Origin: Affinirhizobium straminoryzae
GTDB taxonomy: Bacteria > Pseudomonadota > Alphaproteobacteria > Rhizobiales > Rhizobiaceae
Assembly (NCBI RefSeq): GCF_007004135.1
Contig: NZ_VJMG01000004.1
Span: 84,312 to 148,311, forward strand
Direction: 5' to 3'
DNA: 64,000 nt
Shown here: positions 17,206-26,045 of the stretch, in pieces
Position numbering within the stretch: position 1 is the first letter of the stretch
Layout of the letters: every line of letters begins with the position of its first letter
The notes under the pieces: generated by a model
Databases searched by the model: none
Told to the model about the DNA's origin: nothing
The model's input: only the letters and a program-made list of their open reading frames with translations
Translations under genes and position numbers: made by a program

Positions 17206-17865
17206 ATGGCCAAGCGCATGAAGGGCGGCGGTCTTGCCGCGACAGCCGCATTGGCGCAGGATCCGCACGCCGTGCGCGAGCCGCGTGCCAATACGCTGGA
17301 GATGGCCATCGGTCACGAGGTCCGCAGCTATCGCAAGACGCTGGGCATCACGGTGTCGGATCTTGCGGCAGCCACCGGCATGTCGGCCGGCATGCTGTCC
17401 AAGATCGAGAACGGCAATATCTCACCGTCGCTCACCACCCTGCAGGCGCTTTCCCGCTCTCTCGGCGTGCCGATCACAGCCTTTTTCCGCGGCTTCGAGG
17501 AGCCGAAGAGCGCAAGTTTCGTCAAGGCGGGCGAGGGGGTTCACCTGGAGCGACGCGGCACCCGCGCCGGCCATCACTACAGTCTGCTGGGCTATGTGGA
17601 GAACAACACGGCCGGGGTCACGGTGGAACCCTATCTCATCACGCTGAATGCCGAATCCGACATCTTCCCCACCTTCCAGCACGCCGGGATGGAATTCCTC
17701 TACATGCTGGAGGGGGAAGTCGTGTACCGACACGGCGAGAGCCTCTACCGCATGGAGCCTGGCGACAGCCTGTTCTTCGATGCCGATGCCCCGCATGGAC
17801 CGGAAGTGCTGGTGAAGCTTCCCGCGCGTTACCTCTCGATCATCTCCTATCCCCAGCAGGGCTGA
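17206..17865 (+). CDS. XRE family regulator with C-terminal cupin domain
   Basis: Transcription factor of 219 residues. Residues about 36-90 form a helix-turn-helix of the XRE type (TVSDLAAATGMSAGMLSKIE, ENGNISPSLTTLQALSRSLG). Residues about 140-215 form a cupin, seen in HAGMEFLYMLEGEVVYRHGE and MEPGDSLFFDADAPHGPEVL. This PuuR-like architecture commonly controls amine or polyamine catabolism. The position directly after glnT suggests control of the glx-glnT genes, which is inference. Confidence 0.87.
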   Translation: MAKRMKGGGLAATAALAQDPHAVREPRANTLEMAIGHEVRSYRKTLGITVSDLAAATGMSAGMLSKIENGNISPSLTTLQALSRSLGVPITAFFRGFEEPKSASFVKAGEGVHLERRGTRAGHHYSLLGYVENNTAGVTVEPYLITLNAESDIFPTFQHAGMEFLYMLEGEVVYRHGESLYRMEPGDSLFFDADAPHGPEVLVKLPARYLSIISYPQQG

Positions 17866-17898
17866 TCCTCTCCACTCACCCGTACAGGGCAGCATCTG

Positions 17899-17935
17899 CT
17901 GCATCGCGATGCAGATTGAGACAGGAATGTCTCAA
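17899..17935. promoter_or_regulatory. Two adjacent perfect inverted repeats
   Basis: A 16-bp perfect palindrome CTGCATCGCGATGCAG (17899-17914) is followed at once by TTGAGACA-GGAA-TGTCTCAA (17916-17935), an 8-bp stem with a tetraloop. They lie between the XRE gene and the DUF1127 gene. No T tract follows, so they are unlikely to be a simple terminator. They could be operator sites or a structured 3-prime end. Confidence 0.45.
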
Positions 17936-18073
17936 GGGTTGCAGCTTGCGCATGGGTGTCATGAGGGATCGTGTCTGTTTTGGGCACAGGAAAGGTTTAT
18001 ATCAGGGACATCAAACGACGCCGGAACCAAACGAGTTGCTGACGTCAATCGAACCTCAGGAAAGGGGATCATC

Positions 18074-18220
18074 ATGAACGTAGCACGCACCCTGAACAAT
18101 TGGCGCAAGTATCGCCAGACCGTAACCGAACTTGGCCGCATGTCGAACCGCGAACTCAACGATCTCGGCATCGCCCGCAGCGATATCCAACGTGTCGCCC
18201 GCGCTTCGGTCGCCTTCTGA
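18074..18220 (+). CDS. DUF1127 small arginine-rich protein
   Basis: Micro-protein of 48 residues, MNVARTLNNWRKYRQTVTEL onwards, with the DUF1127 core SNRELNDLGIARSDI. In Agrobacterium such proteins affect phosphate uptake and RNA turnover; in Rhodobacter the homolog CcaF1 is encoded directly upstream of the CcsR small RNAs. Here too it precedes an array of CCTCCTCCC hairpins. An AAGGGG lies about 7 bases upstream of the ATG; an upstream in-frame extension is not DUF1127-like and was rejected. Confidence 0.88.
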   Translation: MNVARTLNNWRKYRQTVTELGRMSNRELNDLGIARSDIQRVARASVAF

Positions 18221-18253
18221 TCTGCGCCATCTCATTTCGCACATTCGCCCGAC

Positions 18254-18283
18254 GCCCGCGCATCCCGTGCGGGCGTTTTGCGT
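18254..18283 (+). terminator. Terminator-like hairpin after DUF1127 gene
   Basis: GCCCGCGC / GTGCGGGC stem (one G-T pair) with a 5-base loop is followed by GTTTTGCGTTT. It could end the DUF1127 mRNA or be a processing boundary before the small RNA array 130 bases further on. Confidence 0.6.
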
Positions 18284-18415
18284 TTCCCAAGGGCCATCCG
18301 GCGCTCGCGCTGTACCGCTTCGGGACACAGTGAAGCAGACTTGCGCCTGACGCATAGCTGCACTGCAGCATTACGCCTAGGAAAGCAGCGCGATCGGGGA
18401 TATTACTCCTTTCAA

Positions 18416-18580
18416 CGAAGCGCGACACTCCTCCTCCCGAAGCGCTTCGGGTCCGGGCAACCCACTCCTCCTCCTCCCATGGGACGCCCGGGGAACAGCG
18501 ACACTCCTCCTCCCAGTCGCTGTTCGGTTCTTTTCGGAAAGCCTGCCGCACCTCCTCCCGCGGCAGGCTTTTTCGTTTTG
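18416..18580 (+). ncRNA. Tandem cuckoo/CcsR-type small RNA array, four hairpins
   Basis: Four consecutive stem-loops each expose a CCTCCTCCC core in the loop. Hairpin 1: 18416-18449, 8-bp stem CGAAGCGC/GCGCTTCG. Hairpin 2: 18453-18491, CCGGGC/GCCCGG plus inner CCC/GGG. Hairpin 3: 18493-18525, 10-bp stem GAACAGCGAC/GTCGCTGTTC. Hairpin 4: 18538-18571, 12-bp stem, followed by TTTTTCGTTTT. Stems differ in sequence while loops are conserved (CACTCCTCCTCCC in 1 and 3, CACTCCTCCTCCTCCC in 2, CACCTCCTCCC in 4). This is the known cuckoo RNA design: a DUF1127 gene followed by anti-Shine-Dalgarno hairpins. It may yield one four-loop RNA or two two-loop RNAs. No convincing promoter was identified. Confidence 0.88.
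18538..18580 (+). terminator. Terminal hairpin of small RNA array
   Basis: Perfect 12-bp stem AAAGCCTGCCGC / GCGGCAGGCTTT with loop ACCTCCTCCC, then TTTTTCGTTTTG. It is both the fourth anti-Shine-Dalgarno loop and a strong intrinsic terminator. On the minus strand it lies just beyond the GGDEF-EAL stop and may help end that transcript too. Confidence 0.88.
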
Positions 18581-18609
18581 AGATCTTTCCATGGGAAGAA
18601 AAGAGCCGT

Positions 18610-20637
18610 TCAGGCGCTCTGGATGCGATGGCTTTCCATGAGCTTCGGACTTGGCCGGCCGAACAGGTAGCCCTGCAGGTATTCGATCCCCAGCTCTTCC
18701 AACTGCCGCGCCTGAAGTGGCGTTTCCACCCCTTCCGCGATGATGTGTATACCGAGCTTTCGGGCAATCAGCGCCGTTCCCTCGATGATCGCCTTGCCAT
18801 GCGTATCAAGCGCATGGACAAAGGAGCGATCGATCTTGAGGGCATGGATGGGCAATTCGTGCAGACGCGAGAGCGACGAATAACCCGTACCGAAGTCGTC
18901 GATATGGATTTCGACGCCGTAGGAATCCAGTTGATGCAGCACGAAGCTGATGATCGGCTGCTGGCGCGTGTCGAAGATCGACTCGGTGACTTCCAGAACG
19001 AGATCGCCGGGTCGGACATCGTGTCGAGCGAGGCTGCTGCGTACGGCTTCGAGAAAGCCCGGCGCAATCAGCTGCCGCAGCGAGACATTGACGGCCATTT
19101 TGAGTGGATTGTCGTGATAGCCGCTGCGGACCAACTGCCCGAGGGCTGCGTCGAGCACGAAATTGCCAAGCGGCACGATCTCCCCGGTATCCTCGGCAAT
19201 CGGAATGAACTCGTCGGGGCTGATCGGGCCATAGTCACGGCTGTTCCAGCGCAGCAACGCCTCGTAGGAGACGACCGCATGCGACTCAGCCGCCACCACA
19301 GGCTGGAACAGCACGGAGAGTTCATTCTGCGCAATGGCCGTCTTCAGCGCCTGGCAGATCGCGAAGTTCCGCTCCTGCTCGGCCAGCAGCTTTTCCTTGT
19401 AGACCTGCGTCAGGCCGCGCCCCTTGCGTTTGGCGTCGCCGGCTGCAAGATCGGCATAGTGGATGGCGTCGCTGATGCTGATGCGTCCCTTGGCCGTGAC
19501 AGCCACACCTGCACTGAAGCCGATCTGCAGCTGGCGGCCCGCCACATGAATGGGCTCTTCCACGGCATAACGCATGCGGCTTGCAAGCTCGCTTGCCCAG
19601 TCGAGCGGATGGCCGGGCGGTGCGGTGGCAATCGCCACGAACTCGTCGCCGCCCCAGCGCCCGAGCGCCCCGTTATCCCCAAGCGACACCTGCAGCCGTC
19701 TGGCAATCTCGACCAGCACCTTATCGCCGATGGTATGGCCCAAACCATCATTGATCTGCTTGAAGCGGTCCAGATCGATGAAGATCGCCACCAGATCCGG
19801 ATCGACGTCGCTGGTCGCCATCGTCTCGGCATCATCGCACCAGCGCATCAGGCCATTGCGGTTCAGCACGCCGGTCAGTGGATCCTGCTCGGCAAGCTGT
19901 TTCAGCTCGACCGTGCGTTCGCGCACGCGCGTCTCCAGCGTGGCGTTGAGATCCTCCAGAAGATTGCGCTCGGTTTCCAGCCGCGCCACCAGTTCGTTGT
20001 TGCGATACTGCAGCTCGAAACTCTGGCGCAGAACCTGATGGTTGTTGCGGTGGGCAATCAGCATCACCACTGCAAAGATCGCGCCCAGGATGGCCAGCAG
20101 GTAATTCGGGGCGGTGCTGAACGTGAGTGCGGCCGACCCCTGAAGCAGCATGGCCGCGATATAGATGCGGCCGATGACCAGTTGCGGCGCCAGAATGCCC
20201 GTCGCACCCGCAGCCAGCGCTGAAATGATGACCAGCACGGCATAGCGGATCTCGTCGACATTGCTGCTGATCGCAACACCGGTCATCGCGCCCCACAGGG
20301 CAACCGCCGTCAGAAGGCCCGCGGCATAGCCGGCCAGATAGAACTGCTGCGGGTCCCCGAAAAGAAGCGGCTCCTCACGCAGACGCCGCATGACCCAGAG
20401 AGAATGGACATAGCGCAGGGCGGACAGGACAAGGATCGCGGAAAGCCAGCTGGCACTGAAACCGAAACCCTTGTCTGCAGACGGCATGACAATCAGGAAG
20501 AGACCGATGGCTGCAGCCAGATTGACGCTGATGTTGGCCAGATTGTTGCGGAATGCCAGTCGAAGAAGATGCGCGTCCACCCATTCATCAATGGACGTGG
20601 CGGTAAAGCCGTTCGTCTGGTTCCCCCGTGTCACCAA
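18610..20637 (-). CDS. Membrane GGDEF-EAL protein (c-di-GMP turnover)
   Basis: Cyclic-di-GMP signalling protein of about 675 residues. Residues 25-215 contain roughly six membrane segments forming an N-terminal sensor. A short coiled coil (about 215-260) leads to a GGDEF domain with intact RWGGDEF, and then an EAL domain with YEALLRW, NVSLRQL, EVTES, IDDFGTGYSS and AEGVET, so both diguanylate cyclase and phosphodiesterase residues are present. The start is not ATG: TTG at 20637 or GTG at 20634. The stop lies 30 bases from the oppositely oriented small RNA array. Confidence 0.9.
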   Translation of the reverse strand: MVTRGNQTNGFTATSIDEWVDAHLLRLAFRNNLANISVNLAAAIGLFLIVMPSADKGFGFSASWLSAILVLSALRYVHSLWVMRRLREEPLLFGDPQQFYLAGYAAGLLTAVALWGAMTGVAISSNVDEIRYAVLVIISALAAGATGILAPQLVIGRIYIAAMLLQGSAALTFSTAPNYLLAILGAIFAVVMLIAHRNNHQVLRQSFELQYRNNELVARLETERNLLEDLNATLETRVRERTVELKQLAEQDPLTGVLNRNGLMRWCDDAETMATSDVDPDLVAIFIDLDRFKQINDGLGHTIGDKVLVEIARRLQVSLGDNGALGRWGGDEFVAIATAPPGHPLDWASELASRMRYAVEEPIHVAGRQLQIGFSAGVAVTAKGRISISDAIHYADLAAGDAKRKGRGLTQVYKEKLLAEQERNFAICQALKTAIAQNELSVLFQPVVAAESHAVVSYEALLRWNSRDYGPISPDEFIPIAEDTGEIVPLGNFVLDAALGQLVRSGYHDNPLKMAVNVSLRQLIAPGFLEAVRSSLARHDVRPGDLVLEVTESIFDTRQQPIISFVLHQLDSYGVEIHIDDFGTGYSSLSRLHELPIHALKIDRSFVHALDTHGKAIIEGTALIARKLGIHIIAEGVETPLQARQLEELGIEYLQGYLFGRPSPKLMESHRIQSA

Positions 20638-20858
20638 GCCCTGCGCAATCCTTCCGGCCGTGTCTCCCGTCCTGCGCGAAGCAGGATTTCAACTTATACC
20701 ACAGGCACGCATCCACGTTTACAGTCAGCAAGCCCGATGACGCATTTTGTGACCAATAAGGACGTAGCCCGCAATAGGCCAGAGGTGGCATCGGCAGCTA
20801 TTCCATAACATTCTAAATTTTATGTGGATGCAGGCGGGTAAGGGTTCGCTGACGCCTG

Positions 20859-21938
20859 TCAGCGGATACGGGCGCCGTCTGCGTCAAACAGCAGGATATC
20901 TGCCGCGTTGAAGGCGACGCGAACCCGTTCCTGCCCGGCCAGCATGTCTTTCGCATCTGCCTTGGCCGTGATGATGTCGCCTGTCGGGGCGATACGCCCA
21001 TGCACCAGCGTCTCGCCCCCCAGATATTCCAGCATCTCAACCGCAAGCGACACCGTCGTGTCGCCGTCGCGGTGGAAGGCCTCGGGACGCAGTCCGGCGG
21101 TGACGCGCTGACCAGCAGAAAGAGAGGCGCTCAGCGCCGGCAGGGGAAACAATGCCTCCATTCCCTGCAGCCGCAATGCAAACTGAGCGCCCTGCGTAAC
21201 GATTTCCGCCGGCAGGAAATTCATCCGGGGCGAACCGATAAAACCTGCGACGAACTGGTTGTCCGGATCGGCATAGAGATCGCGCGGCGTGCCGGCCTGC
21301 TCGATCACGCCGGCACGCAGCACGACGATCTTGTCGGCCAGCGTCATCGCCTCCACCTGGTCATGCGTCACATAGATCATCGTGGTGCCGAGCTTCTTGT
21401 GCAGCTTGGCGATCTCGAAGCGCATATGGACGCGCAGTTCGGCGTCGAGGTTGGAAAGCGGCTCGTCGAACAGGAAGACCTTCGGATGGCGCACGATGGC
21501 GCGGCCGATGGCGACGCGCTGCCGCTGGCCGCCGGAGAGCTGGCCGGGCTTGCGCTCCAGAAGCGGTTCCAGTTCCAGAATGCGCGCCGCCTCCATCACC
21601 TGCCGGTCGATTTCGGACTTTGGAACGCCCGCGAAACGCAGGGCAAAGCCCATGTTCTGCCGCACCGTCAGGTGTGGATAGAGCGCATAGGACTGGAAGA
21701 CCATGGCAATGCCGCGCCGGGAGGGATCGACCTCGTTCATCCGCGCGCCGCCGATGGTCAGATCGCCGGCAGAGATATCCTCCAGACCGGCAATCATCCG
21801 CAGCAGCGTCGACTTTCCGCAGCCGGAGGGGCCGACGAAGACGGTGAATTCCCCCGGCTCGATCTCGAGGTCGATCCCCTTGATCACCTCGAGCGAGCCG
21901 TAGGTCTTGCGAATGCCCTTCAGCGACAGCTCGGCCAT
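20859..21938 (-). CDS. Sugar ABC transporter ATPase, UgpC/MalK type
   Basis: ATPase of 359 residues with Walker [11 protein letters not shown]-loop [10 protein letters not shown], signature [14 protein letters not shown], Walker [15 protein letters not shown] and H-loop [10 protein letters not shown], followed by a C-terminal TOBE region. The ATG at 21938 follows GGGAG by about 10 bases; a GTG at 21956 that overlaps the GH2 stop is the alternative. It is the last gene of the LacI-regulated glycoside operon. It is similar to the ATPase at 2.6 kb, a common paralogy among sugar importers. Confidence 0.9.
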   Translation of the reverse strand: MAELSLKGIRKTYGSLEVIKGIDLEIEPGEFTVFVGPSGCGKSTLLRMIAGLEDISAGDLTIGGARMNEVDPSRRGIAMVFQSYALYPHLTVRQNMGFALRFAGVPKSEIDRQVMEAARILELEPLLERKPGQLSGGQRQRVAIGRAIVRHPKVFLFDEPLSNLDAELRVHMRFEIAKLHKKLGTTMIYVTHDQVEAMTLADKIVVLRAGVIEQAGTPRDLYADPDNQFVAGFIGSPRMNFLPAEIVTQGAQFALRLQGMEALFPLPALSASLSAGQRVTAGLRPEAFHRDGDTTVSLAVEMLEYLGGETLVHGRIAPTGDIITAKADAKDMLAGQERVRVAFNAADILLFDADGARIR

Positions 21939-21952
21939 GGTGCGTCTCTCCC

Positions 21953-24196
21953 TCACGCGGCCGTCAGGTGAATAACCTGCGAGGCAAAGCGCGGCGAGGT
22001 TACCGTCACCACAATCTCGCCCGCGCCGCCGGTCGATTCCAGCCAGAAGCCGGAAGCCCCGCCGGTCAGAACCAGCGTGGCGGGCCCGAGGATCTTTGCG
22101 GGCCCCGTCACGCTCACCGTCACGGGCTCATCCAGGAAGGGCAGGAGATTGCCCATCTGGTCGAGCGCCCGAACGAGGACGCGCACCTGATCCTTGGTGG
22201 CGGCGGGAAGGCTATGCTCGTCTGCCTTCACGTCAAGGGTGGCGGGAACCGCGCCGCCGGCGAATTTCACCGAAGCGACGGGTTCGCCGTTCAGGTAACC
22301 GGTGATCTCGCCGCCTTCCCAGGCCATGCCCCAACTGCCCAGTTCCTGCGCTGAGAAATGGCGACGGTCGATGATGACGGGCGGATGCGGCAGATGCGGA
22401 TAGGTTTCGCGATCCGGACCGACCCGTTTGCGGATGTTCGGGCCATAGACGAATTCCACCTCATCGCAGTTGGTCAGCACAATCAGAGGCATGATGCCGC
22501 CGATGTTGCGCTCGCCGCGTGCCCAGAACGTCACAGGCTTCAGGATAACGCCGTCTTCCGGCTCGCACTGGCTGGCATAGGCGAAGGCAGCGAATTTCGG
22601 CTCGCGGAACATGTCCATAACGCCGTGATGGCAGATGCGGTCGCCGGAGCCGAAATCCTTGTGGGTATTGTAGTCGAAGGCGCACCAGCCGATGGCACCG
22701 GAAATCGAGCGATCGCCATACATGGCGTTCAGCACCTGCAGATGGCGCGTCACATGCTCGGCCTGGCGCTGTTCCTGGTCATGCCGCTTGGTGGGATACA
22801 TGTGGCCGTTGAACTCGGTCACGATGTAGGGAACCTTGGTCGGCAGTCCGGTGCAGACCTGCTGGTCGCGCAGCGGCGTGCGGGAATGGTTGGCGCCCGG
22901 CATCTCCTCGCTGCCGAGATAGAAGTCGTTCATCGTGTAGACGTCTTCGAGGAATTCGCTTTCCGTGATGAAGCGCACGCCGCCGGTCTGGCGCGTCGGA
23001 TCCGTCTCGCGCGCCACGCGGTTGGTCTCCACGTAAAAATCGTGGCTGTCCTGCGATTCATTGATGCGCACACCCCAGAGAATGATCGAGGGGTGGTTCC
23101 AGTCGCGGGTGATCATCCGCTCGACATTGCGCACGGCTTCGGCCTTCCAGGCCTCGCCGCCGATATGCTGCCAGCCCGGAATTTCCTCGAACACCAGGAG
23201 ACCGATGCGGTCGCAATGATCGAGGAACCACGGCGACTGTGGATAATGCGAGGTGCGCACCAGATTGCACTTCAGGTCGTTCTTCAGGATCTCCGCATCG
23301 CGCTCCTGCGCGCGGCGGCCCATGGCATAGCCGGAATAGGGCCAGGCCTGATGGCGGTTGAGGCCGCGGATCTTCAGCGGCTTGCCGTTCAGCTTGAAGC
23401 CATCGACGGTAAATTCCGCCGTGCGGAAACCGAAGGTGGCGGTCAGGGTGTCGATGCCCTGCTCCGTTTCCAGCCGGACCTCGGCCGTGTAGAGCTGCGG
23501 GTTTTCAGGCTCCCACAGCGAAAGCCCTTCCAGCCCGGCGAAGGCAACGGTCTGGCGCGCGCCTTCGACCGGAGCCGAGGCCTCGGCGATGAGGCGCGCA
23601 CCATCCTTCAGTGCGACATGCAGCGTGCCGGAGAGCGCCGTGCCGGCCGGATGAGCGAGATCGACGCGGACGGTCACGCCCTTTTTCTCGCTCAGCACCT
23701 CCTGCGTCTCGACCTTGATGGCGCCGATCGACACCGGCGTCGTGACCTTCAGCCAGGCATCGCGATAGATGCCGGCATAGGTGAGGTAATCGATCCGCCC
23801 GCCGAAGGGCGGGATTTCCGGGTTTTCACTGCCGTCGATCTTCACGGTAATCAGGTTGTCGCCCGGTTGCAGCCGGCCGGTCAGGCGCGCCTCGAAAGGT
23901 GTGTAGCCATCCTTGTGCGCCACGACGGACTCGCCGTTGACGAACACTTCGGCATTGGCCATCGCGCCATCGAAGACCACGGAAACCTCGCGGCCCTCGA
24001 ACTCCGGCTGCCAGGCGAGGATCTTCTGATAGGTGAAGGGCCGCTGGTAGATGGTTTCGTCGAAATAGTTGAAAGGCAGGTCGACCGCATTGTGCGGCAG
24101 GCGGATCGCCTCGCCCGCCAGAAGGGCAGTGCGGGCGGCCGGCTCGAAACCGTGGCTGAAAATCCAGTTGTCGTTGAAAAGCGTGGTCATGCGCAT
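21953..24196 (-). CDS. GH2 family glycosidase (beta-galactosidase-like)
   Basis: Glycoside hydrolase of 747 residues, cytoplasmic since no signal peptide is present. The order is an N-terminal jelly-roll sugar-binding domain (residues 1-165), an immunoglobulin-like domain (165-270), a barrel (270-560) and C-terminal beta domains. The barrel shows LKIRGLNRHQAWPYSGYAMG, NLVRTSHYPQSPWFLDHCDR, acid/base Glu in WGVRINESQD and a nucleophile Glu in VTEFNGHMYP. It may act on a beta-galactoside, beta-glucuronide or related glycoside imported by the flanking ABC system. Specificity is not readable. Confidence 0.88.
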   Translation of the reverse strand: MRMTTLFNDNWIFSHGFEPAARTALLAGEAIRLPHNAVDLPFNYFDETIYQRPFTYQKILAWQPEFEGREVSVVFDGAMANAEVFVNGESVVAHKDGYTPFEARLTGRLQPGDNLITVKIDGSENPEIPPFGGRIDYLTYAGIYRDAWLKVTTPVSIGAIKVETQEVLSEKKGVTVRVDLAHPAGTALSGTLHVALKDGARLIAEASAPVEGARQTVAFAGLEGLSLWEPENPQLYTAEVRLETEQGIDTLTATFGFRTAEFTVDGFKLNGKPLKIRGLNRHQAWPYSGYAMGRRAQERDAEILKNDLKCNLVRTSHYPQSPWFLDHCDRIGLLVFEEIPGWQHIGGEAWKAEAVRNVERMITRDWNHPSIILWGVRINESQDSHDFYVETNRVARETDPTRQTGGVRFITESEFLEDVYTMNDFYLGSEEMPGANHSRTPLRDQQVCTGLPTKVPYIVTEFNGHMYPTKRHDQEQRQAEHVTRHLQVLNAMYGDRSISGAIGWCAFDYNTHKDFGSGDRICHHGVMDMFREPKFAAFAYASQCEPEDGVILKPVTFWARGERNIGGIMPLIVLTNCDEVEFVYGPNIRKRVGPDRETYPHLPHPPVIIDRRHFSAQELGSWGMAWEGGEITGYLNGEPVASVKFAGGAVPATLDVKADEHSLPAATKDQVRVLVRALDQMGNLLPFLDEPVTVSVTGPAKILGPATLVLTGGASGFWLESTGGAGEIVVTVTSPRFASQVIHLTAA

Positions 24197-24206
24197 GAGG
24201 ATATTC

Positions 24207-25028
24207 CTATTTCACCGAGCCAAGCATGCCCTGAACGAACTGGCGCTGCATGGCGAAGAACACAAAAAGGGTGGGAAGGGTGGCGAGAATGGTGCCGATC
24301 ATCACCGTGCCGTAATCGGGATAATAGGCGGAGGCGAGCGAGGCGACGACCAGCGTGATCGTCTTGGTTTCGTTCGACTGCAGCACGATCAGCGGCCACA
24401 GATAGTTGTTCCAGTTCATCATGAAGACGATGACGAAGGCTGCCGCATAGGTGGAGCGCATCACCGGCACGTAGATGAACAGAAAAATCTGCCATTCCCT
24501 GAGGCCATCGATCTTGGCGGCGTCCCGCAGTTCGCGTGGGAAAGCCTTCGACGCCTGACGGAAATAGAAGATGATGAAGGCGGAAGCGATCGATGGCAGG
24601 ATGATCGCGATATGGGTATCGATCAGGCCGCTTGACGCCATCATCATGAACAGCGGAATCATCAGCGCTGCAAACGGCACCATCAGCGTCAGAAGCACAA
24701 CCGCATAGATGCGCTCGCGCAGCTTCGAGCGGAACATCTCGAAGCCGTAGCCGGCCAGCGACGAGACCAGCAGCGTCAGCGCCGTGCCGAATACGGCAAT
24801 CTTCACCGAGTTCCAGAGAATCAGCGGCACGTCGACGGCCGCGACGAAGGAGGCGATATTGGCAGACAGCGCGGAGCCGAGGCTCACCTTGCCCTTGTTG
24901 ATGTCGGCCGTGGTGTTGGTCGCCCCGATCGCCATCCAGAAGAACGGAAAGACCGACAGGAAGGCCGCCAGCGACAGCAGCAGATAGCGCAGGGCACTGC
25001 CGGCGCGGCGGAGAAGACGCGGGCTCAT
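24207..25028 (-). CDS. Sugar ABC transporter permease, MalG type
   Basis: Permease of 273 residues with six hydrophobic segments and the EAA-type loop ELRDAAKIDGLREWQIFLFI. Its ATG overlaps the stop of the MalF-type gene by four bases. The GH2 gene begins 10 bases downstream. It works with the MalF-type permease, binding protein and ATPase of this operon. Confidence 0.88.
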   Translation of the reverse strand: MSPRLLRRAGSALRYLLLSLAAFLSVFPFFWMAIGATNTTADINKGKVSLGSALSANIASFVAAVDVPLILWNSVKIAVFGTALTLLVSSLAGYGFEMFRSKLRERIYAVVLLTLMVPFAALMIPLFMMMASSGLIDTHIAIILPSIASAFIIFYFRQASKAFPRELRDAAKIDGLREWQIFLFIYVPVMRSTYAAAFVIVFMMNWNNYLWPLIVLQSNETKTITLVVASLASAYYPDYGTVMIGTILATLPTLFVFFAMQRQFVQGMLGSVK

Positions 25029-25933
25029 CGACGCTCCCTCACGGCATAGAACTGCAGGAAGGAGAGAAGCGCCACCAGCACCACGATCACATAGGACAGG
25101 GTGGCCGCGTAGCCGAAATTCGGCATGAAGCGGAAGGTGAGATTGTAAATGTAGAGCGACAGCGTCAGCGTTGCATTCGAGGGGCCGCCGGTCCCTTCGG
25201 TCAGGCTGTAGACCTCGTCGAACAGCTGCAGCGTGCCGATGGTGGAGGTGATGGTGGTGAACAGGATCACCGGCTTCAGCATCGGCACCGTGAGGAAGAA
25301 GAAACGCCCCCAGGCGGGCACGCCATCAATCCGGGCCGCCTCGTCCACGGAACGGTCCAGGTTCTGCAACGACGCCAGATAGAAGATCATGTTGTAGCCG
25401 GTCCAGCGCCAGGTGATCGCGATGATCACCAGAACCTTGGCCCAGAACGGGTCGGTCAGCCAGCTGATCGGCTGGTCCATCACGCCGATCGCCATCATGG
25501 TGCGGTTGACGATGCCATCGACGGAAAACATGCTCTTGAACAGGATGGAATAGGCCACCAGCGAGGTGATGCAGGGCAGGAAGATCGCCGTGCGGAACAG
25601 GCCGGAAAACCTGAGGCGCGGATCATTCAGCGCATTGGCCATGACGAGCGCCAGCACGATCATGATCGGCACCTGGATGACGAAGAAGACGATGGTGTTC
25701 GACAGCGCCGTCCAGAAGACGGGATCGCTGTAGAGCCGCACCAGATTGCCGGCACCGACGAAGCGCATCATCATGCCACGGCCGGAATAGACCGAGAGCA
25801 TCAGCGAACTGACGATCGGATAGAGCATCAGCGTGCCGATGAGGAGGAGGGCGGGGGCGACGAACAGCCACCCGTTCACGTCATAATACCGCCTCAAGCC
25901 GCCGGCTCGTGTCCCGGATCCTGTCATTGCCAT
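25025..25933 (-). CDS. Sugar ABC transporter permease, MalF type
   Basis: Permease of 302 residues, with an N-terminal cytoplasmic stretch and then six membrane segments. The ATPase-contact loop reads SVDEAARIDGVPAWGRFFFL. AGGA lies 7 bases before the ATG at 25933. It follows the binding-protein gene after a 112-base gap containing a hairpin. Confidence 0.88.
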   Translation of the reverse strand: MAMTGSGTRAGGLRRYYDVNGWLFVAPALLLIGTLMLYPIVSSLMLSVYSGRGMMMRFVGAGNLVRLYSDPVFWTALSNTIVFFVIQVPIMIVLALVMANALNDPRLRFSGLFRTAIFLPCITSLVAYSILFKSMFSVDGIVNRTMMAIGVMDQPISWLTDPFWAKVLVIIAITWRWTGYNMIFYLASLQNLDRSVDEAARIDGVPAWGRFFFLTVPMLKPVILFTTITSTIGTLQLFDEVYSLTEGTGGPSNATLTLSLYIYNLTFRFMPNFGYAATLSYVIVVLVALLSFLQFYAVRERR

Positions 25934-26015
25934 CGAAACGTCCTGTCACCGCCCCTGCCGGATCTTTGCCCTTCGGCCGGGACAGGCGGCGCGCGCGCCG
26001 CATGTCCCGGGAGGA

Positions 26016-26038
26016 GCCGGCGGCACGGAGGCCGCCGG
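26016..26038 (-). other. Intercistronic hairpin after binding-protein gene
   Basis: Eight-bp stem CCGGCGGC / GCCGCCGG (26017-26024 and 26031-26038) with a 6-base loop, 8 bases beyond the binding-protein stop. No T tract. Same position as hairpins in the other importer operons of the window. Confidence 0.55.
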
Positions 26039-26045
26039 ATCTTGC

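Noticed and set aside
18428..18559. Repeated CTCCTCCTCCC taken as a CRISPR array or microsatellite
   Set aside because: The repeats are short, each lies in the loop of a distinct perfect stem, and spacers are complementary stem arms; small RNA hairpins explain this better.
18628..20223. 531-residue open frame on the plus strand
   Set aside because: Antisense to the GGDEF-EAL gene, which has intact catalytic motifs.
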